Source of the DNA: JASHPR01 sp963833885
GTDB lineage: Bacteria > Actinomycetota > Actinomycetes > Streptosporangiales > Streptosporangiaceae
Assembly: GCA_963833885.1 (NCBI GenBank)
Contig: CAWHZU010000013.1
Location: forward strand, 1 to 64,000
Direction of reading: 5' to 3'
Length of the DNA: 64,000 bases
Shown here: piece by piece, positions 62,711 through 64,000 of the stretch
How the letters are laid out: each line of letters opens with the position of its first letter
Position numbering within the stretch: the first letter of the stretch is position 1
Notes under the pieces: model-generated
What the model saw: only the letters and a program-made list of their open reading frames with translations
The model's database searches: none
Told to the model about the DNA's origin: nothing
Translations under genes and position numbers: made by a program

Positions 62711-63985
62711 GTGAGCACCGAGGTTGCCGTGTACGTCGCCGTCGGTGGACGGAACGTGCTGGCCGGCCGGCTCCAGCCGGACGACAGCGGGCGGGCGGTG
62801 GCAGGCTTCGCCTACGACGATCGCTACCTCGCAGATCCGGCCGCCTACCCGCTCGATCCCGAGCTGCCACTTGTCCCGGGCGAACTGCAGCCCGGCCAGG
62901 GCCGCCCGACCTTCGGGGCGTTCGCCGACAGCTCTCCGGACGGGTGGGGCTGGTCGCTGATCAGGCGCGCCGAGCTCGCGCGGGCCGAGGAGGAGGGTAC
63001 GGAGCCGGTCCCGATCGGGGTGCTCGACGTGCTCACCGGCGTGCGGGACGACCTGCGTCAGGGGGCACTGCGCTACGGCCGCGGCGACGAGGGGCCGTTC
63101 CTCGCGGACGTGACCTCGGCTCCGCCCGGCCTGGCAGACCTGCCGGGCCTGCTCGAGATTGCCGCGCGTTTCGAGCAGGACGCCGTCACCTACGCGGACG
63201 TCGAGCTGCTGGTGCGGGCCGGCGCCTCCATCGGCGGCTGGCGGCCGAAGGTGCACTTCGCTGACGCGGCCGGCCGGGCCGCGATCGCCAAGCTGCCGAA
63301 GGCCGGCTGGGACACCTGGGACGTGATGACCTGGGAGAAGGTGGCACACGACCTGGCCCGTGCCGCCGGGATGTCGCTGCCGGACTCCGAGCTTGTCGAG
63401 GTGGACGACGCGCACGTGTTCATCGTGACCCGCTTCGACCGCCAGGCCAGCGTCCGGCTCGGCTACGCGAGCGCGAGGACGATGCTCAACGCGGTCTACG
63501 GAGAGCAGCGCAGCTACCTCGAGATCGCCGAGGTGATCGAGGAGCACTCCCCGGACGCAGCCGCCGACCTGGTCGAGCTCTGGCGCCGCATCGCGTTCTC
63601 GGTGCTGATCTCCAACACCGATGACCATCTCCGCAACCACGGGTTCCTGCACCACGGAGGCGGCTCCTGGGCGCTGTCGCCCGCGTTCGACCTCAACCCC
63701 AATCCCGCGGCCGGCCCGAAGCATCTGAGCACCGCCATCGACCTCACCGACACGGCCGCGAGCGTCGACACGCTGATGAGCGTCGCCGATCGGTTCGGGC
63801 TGGACGCCAGCGCAGCGGTGTTGGTCCTCGCCGAGGTCACCCAGGCCGTGGCGGCCTGGCGGGACGTCGCGCTCTCCTGCGGGCTGCAGCAGGAGGACCT
63901 GGACGCGATGGAGCCCGCGTTCGAGCATGCCGAAACGGAGCGCGCGCGGGCGCTGACCGCCGGCCTGCTCGGGGACCTCGCCTGA
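62711..63985 (+). CDS. hipA: HipA-like serine/threonine kinase toxin
   Basis: 424 residues from GTG 62711. N-terminal HipA_N region (RPTFGAFADSSPDGWGWSLI), phosphate-binding-loop area GGWRPKVHFADAAGRAAIAK with the ATP-binding Lys, HVFIVTRFDRQ, the catalytic SNTDDHLRNHGF and the metal-binding LSPAFDLNPNPA. HipA phosphorylates GltX or other targets and induces dormancy. No HipB-type antitoxin gene is visible before it; the upstream DNA holds only the divergent membrane-protein frame. An antitoxin could lie beyond the window's right edge. Confidence 0.88.
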   Translation: MSTEVAVYVAVGGRNVLAGRLQPDDSGRAVAGFAYDDRYLADPAAYPLDPELPLVPGELQPGQGRPTFGAFADSSPDGWGWSLIRRAELARAEEEGTEPVPIGVLDVLTGVRDDLRQGALRYGRGDEGPFLADVTSAPPGLADLPGLLEIAARFEQDAVTYADVELLVRAGASIGGWRPKVHFADAAGRAAIAKLPKAGWDTWDVMTWEKVAHDLARAAGMSLPDSELVEVDDAHVFIVTRFDRQASVRLGYASARTMLNAVYGEQRSYLEIAEVIEEHSPDAAADLVELWRRIAFSVLISNTDDHLRNHGFLHHGGGSWALSPAFDLNPNPAAGPKHLSTAIDLTDTAASVDTLMSVADRFGLDASAAVLVLAEVTQAVAAWRDVALSCGLQQEDLDAMEPAFEHAETERARALTAGLLGDLA

Positions 63986-64000
63986 CCCTGCTGTCCGCTG

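Overview
This 64 kb window comes from a high-GC actinomycete chromosome. The supporting signs are strong G/C bias at third codon positions, frequent GTG starts, many ATGA/GTGA start-stop overlaps, Cys-lipobox substrate-binding proteins, a DUF1707 protein, a PucR regulator and a GAF/NUDIX/ECF-sigma assortment typical of soil actinobacteria. No rRNA, tRNA, CRISPR array, prophage or insertion sequence was recognised. Most of the window is accessory catabolic operons.

Layout. 1-7.4 kb: mixed single genes, namely a TauE/SafE permease running off the left edge, a CTAG-rich 9-bp tandem repeat, a serine-hydrolase-fold lipoprotein that has lost its catalytic residues, an MBL hydrolase, a secreted eight-repeat protein, a SemiSWEET and a luciferase-like oxidoreductase. 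7.5-21.2 kb (minus strand): one long operon read as amidohydrolase, HyuA, HyuB, oligopeptide-type ABC transporter (binding protein, two permeases, two ATPases), amidase, PucR regulator. 21.4-27.5 kb (plus strand, divergent): PLP decarboxylase-fold enzyme, cyclase, a three-part HcnABC/D-hydroxyproline-dehydrogenase-like flavoenzyme and a DapA-family enzyme. Together these look like uptake and breakdown of a cyclic amide or substituted amino acid. At least 14 single-base frameshifts lie in this block (10.5-27.3 kb).

27.4-31.9 kb: aldo/keto reductase, uronate-dehydrogenase-like epimerase with a GntR-type operator, FAD dehydrogenase, sugar isomerase. 42.6 down to 31.9 kb (minus strand): a sugar or sugar-acid operon with class II aldolase, FGGY kinase (two frameshifts), 2-hydroxyacid dehydrogenase, SorC regulator, sugar ABC transporter, a BKACE-family enzyme and a zinc dehydrogenase. 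A perfect 20-bp palindrome lies just upstream of its first gene.

42.7-52.1 kb: sulfatase with a repeat-derived tail, second MBL protein, small genes, GAF protein, NUDIX hydrolase, a single polypeptide joining an ECF sigma factor to a transmembrane segment and a glycoside hydrolase, adenosine deaminase with a hairpin over its ribosome-binding site, GyrI-like protein, methyltransferase. 52.1-59.6 kb: a SorC regulator divergent from a seven-gene operon headed by a VOC protein and a close LsrK (autoinducer-2 kinase) homologue, with no LsrACDB, LsrF or LsrG. 59.6-64 kb: DUF1707 protein, an alkylation-repair-like set (small membrane protein, ECF sigma, Ogt, 2OG-Fe(II) oxygenase) joined by start-stop overlaps, and a HipA-like kinase without a visible HipB.
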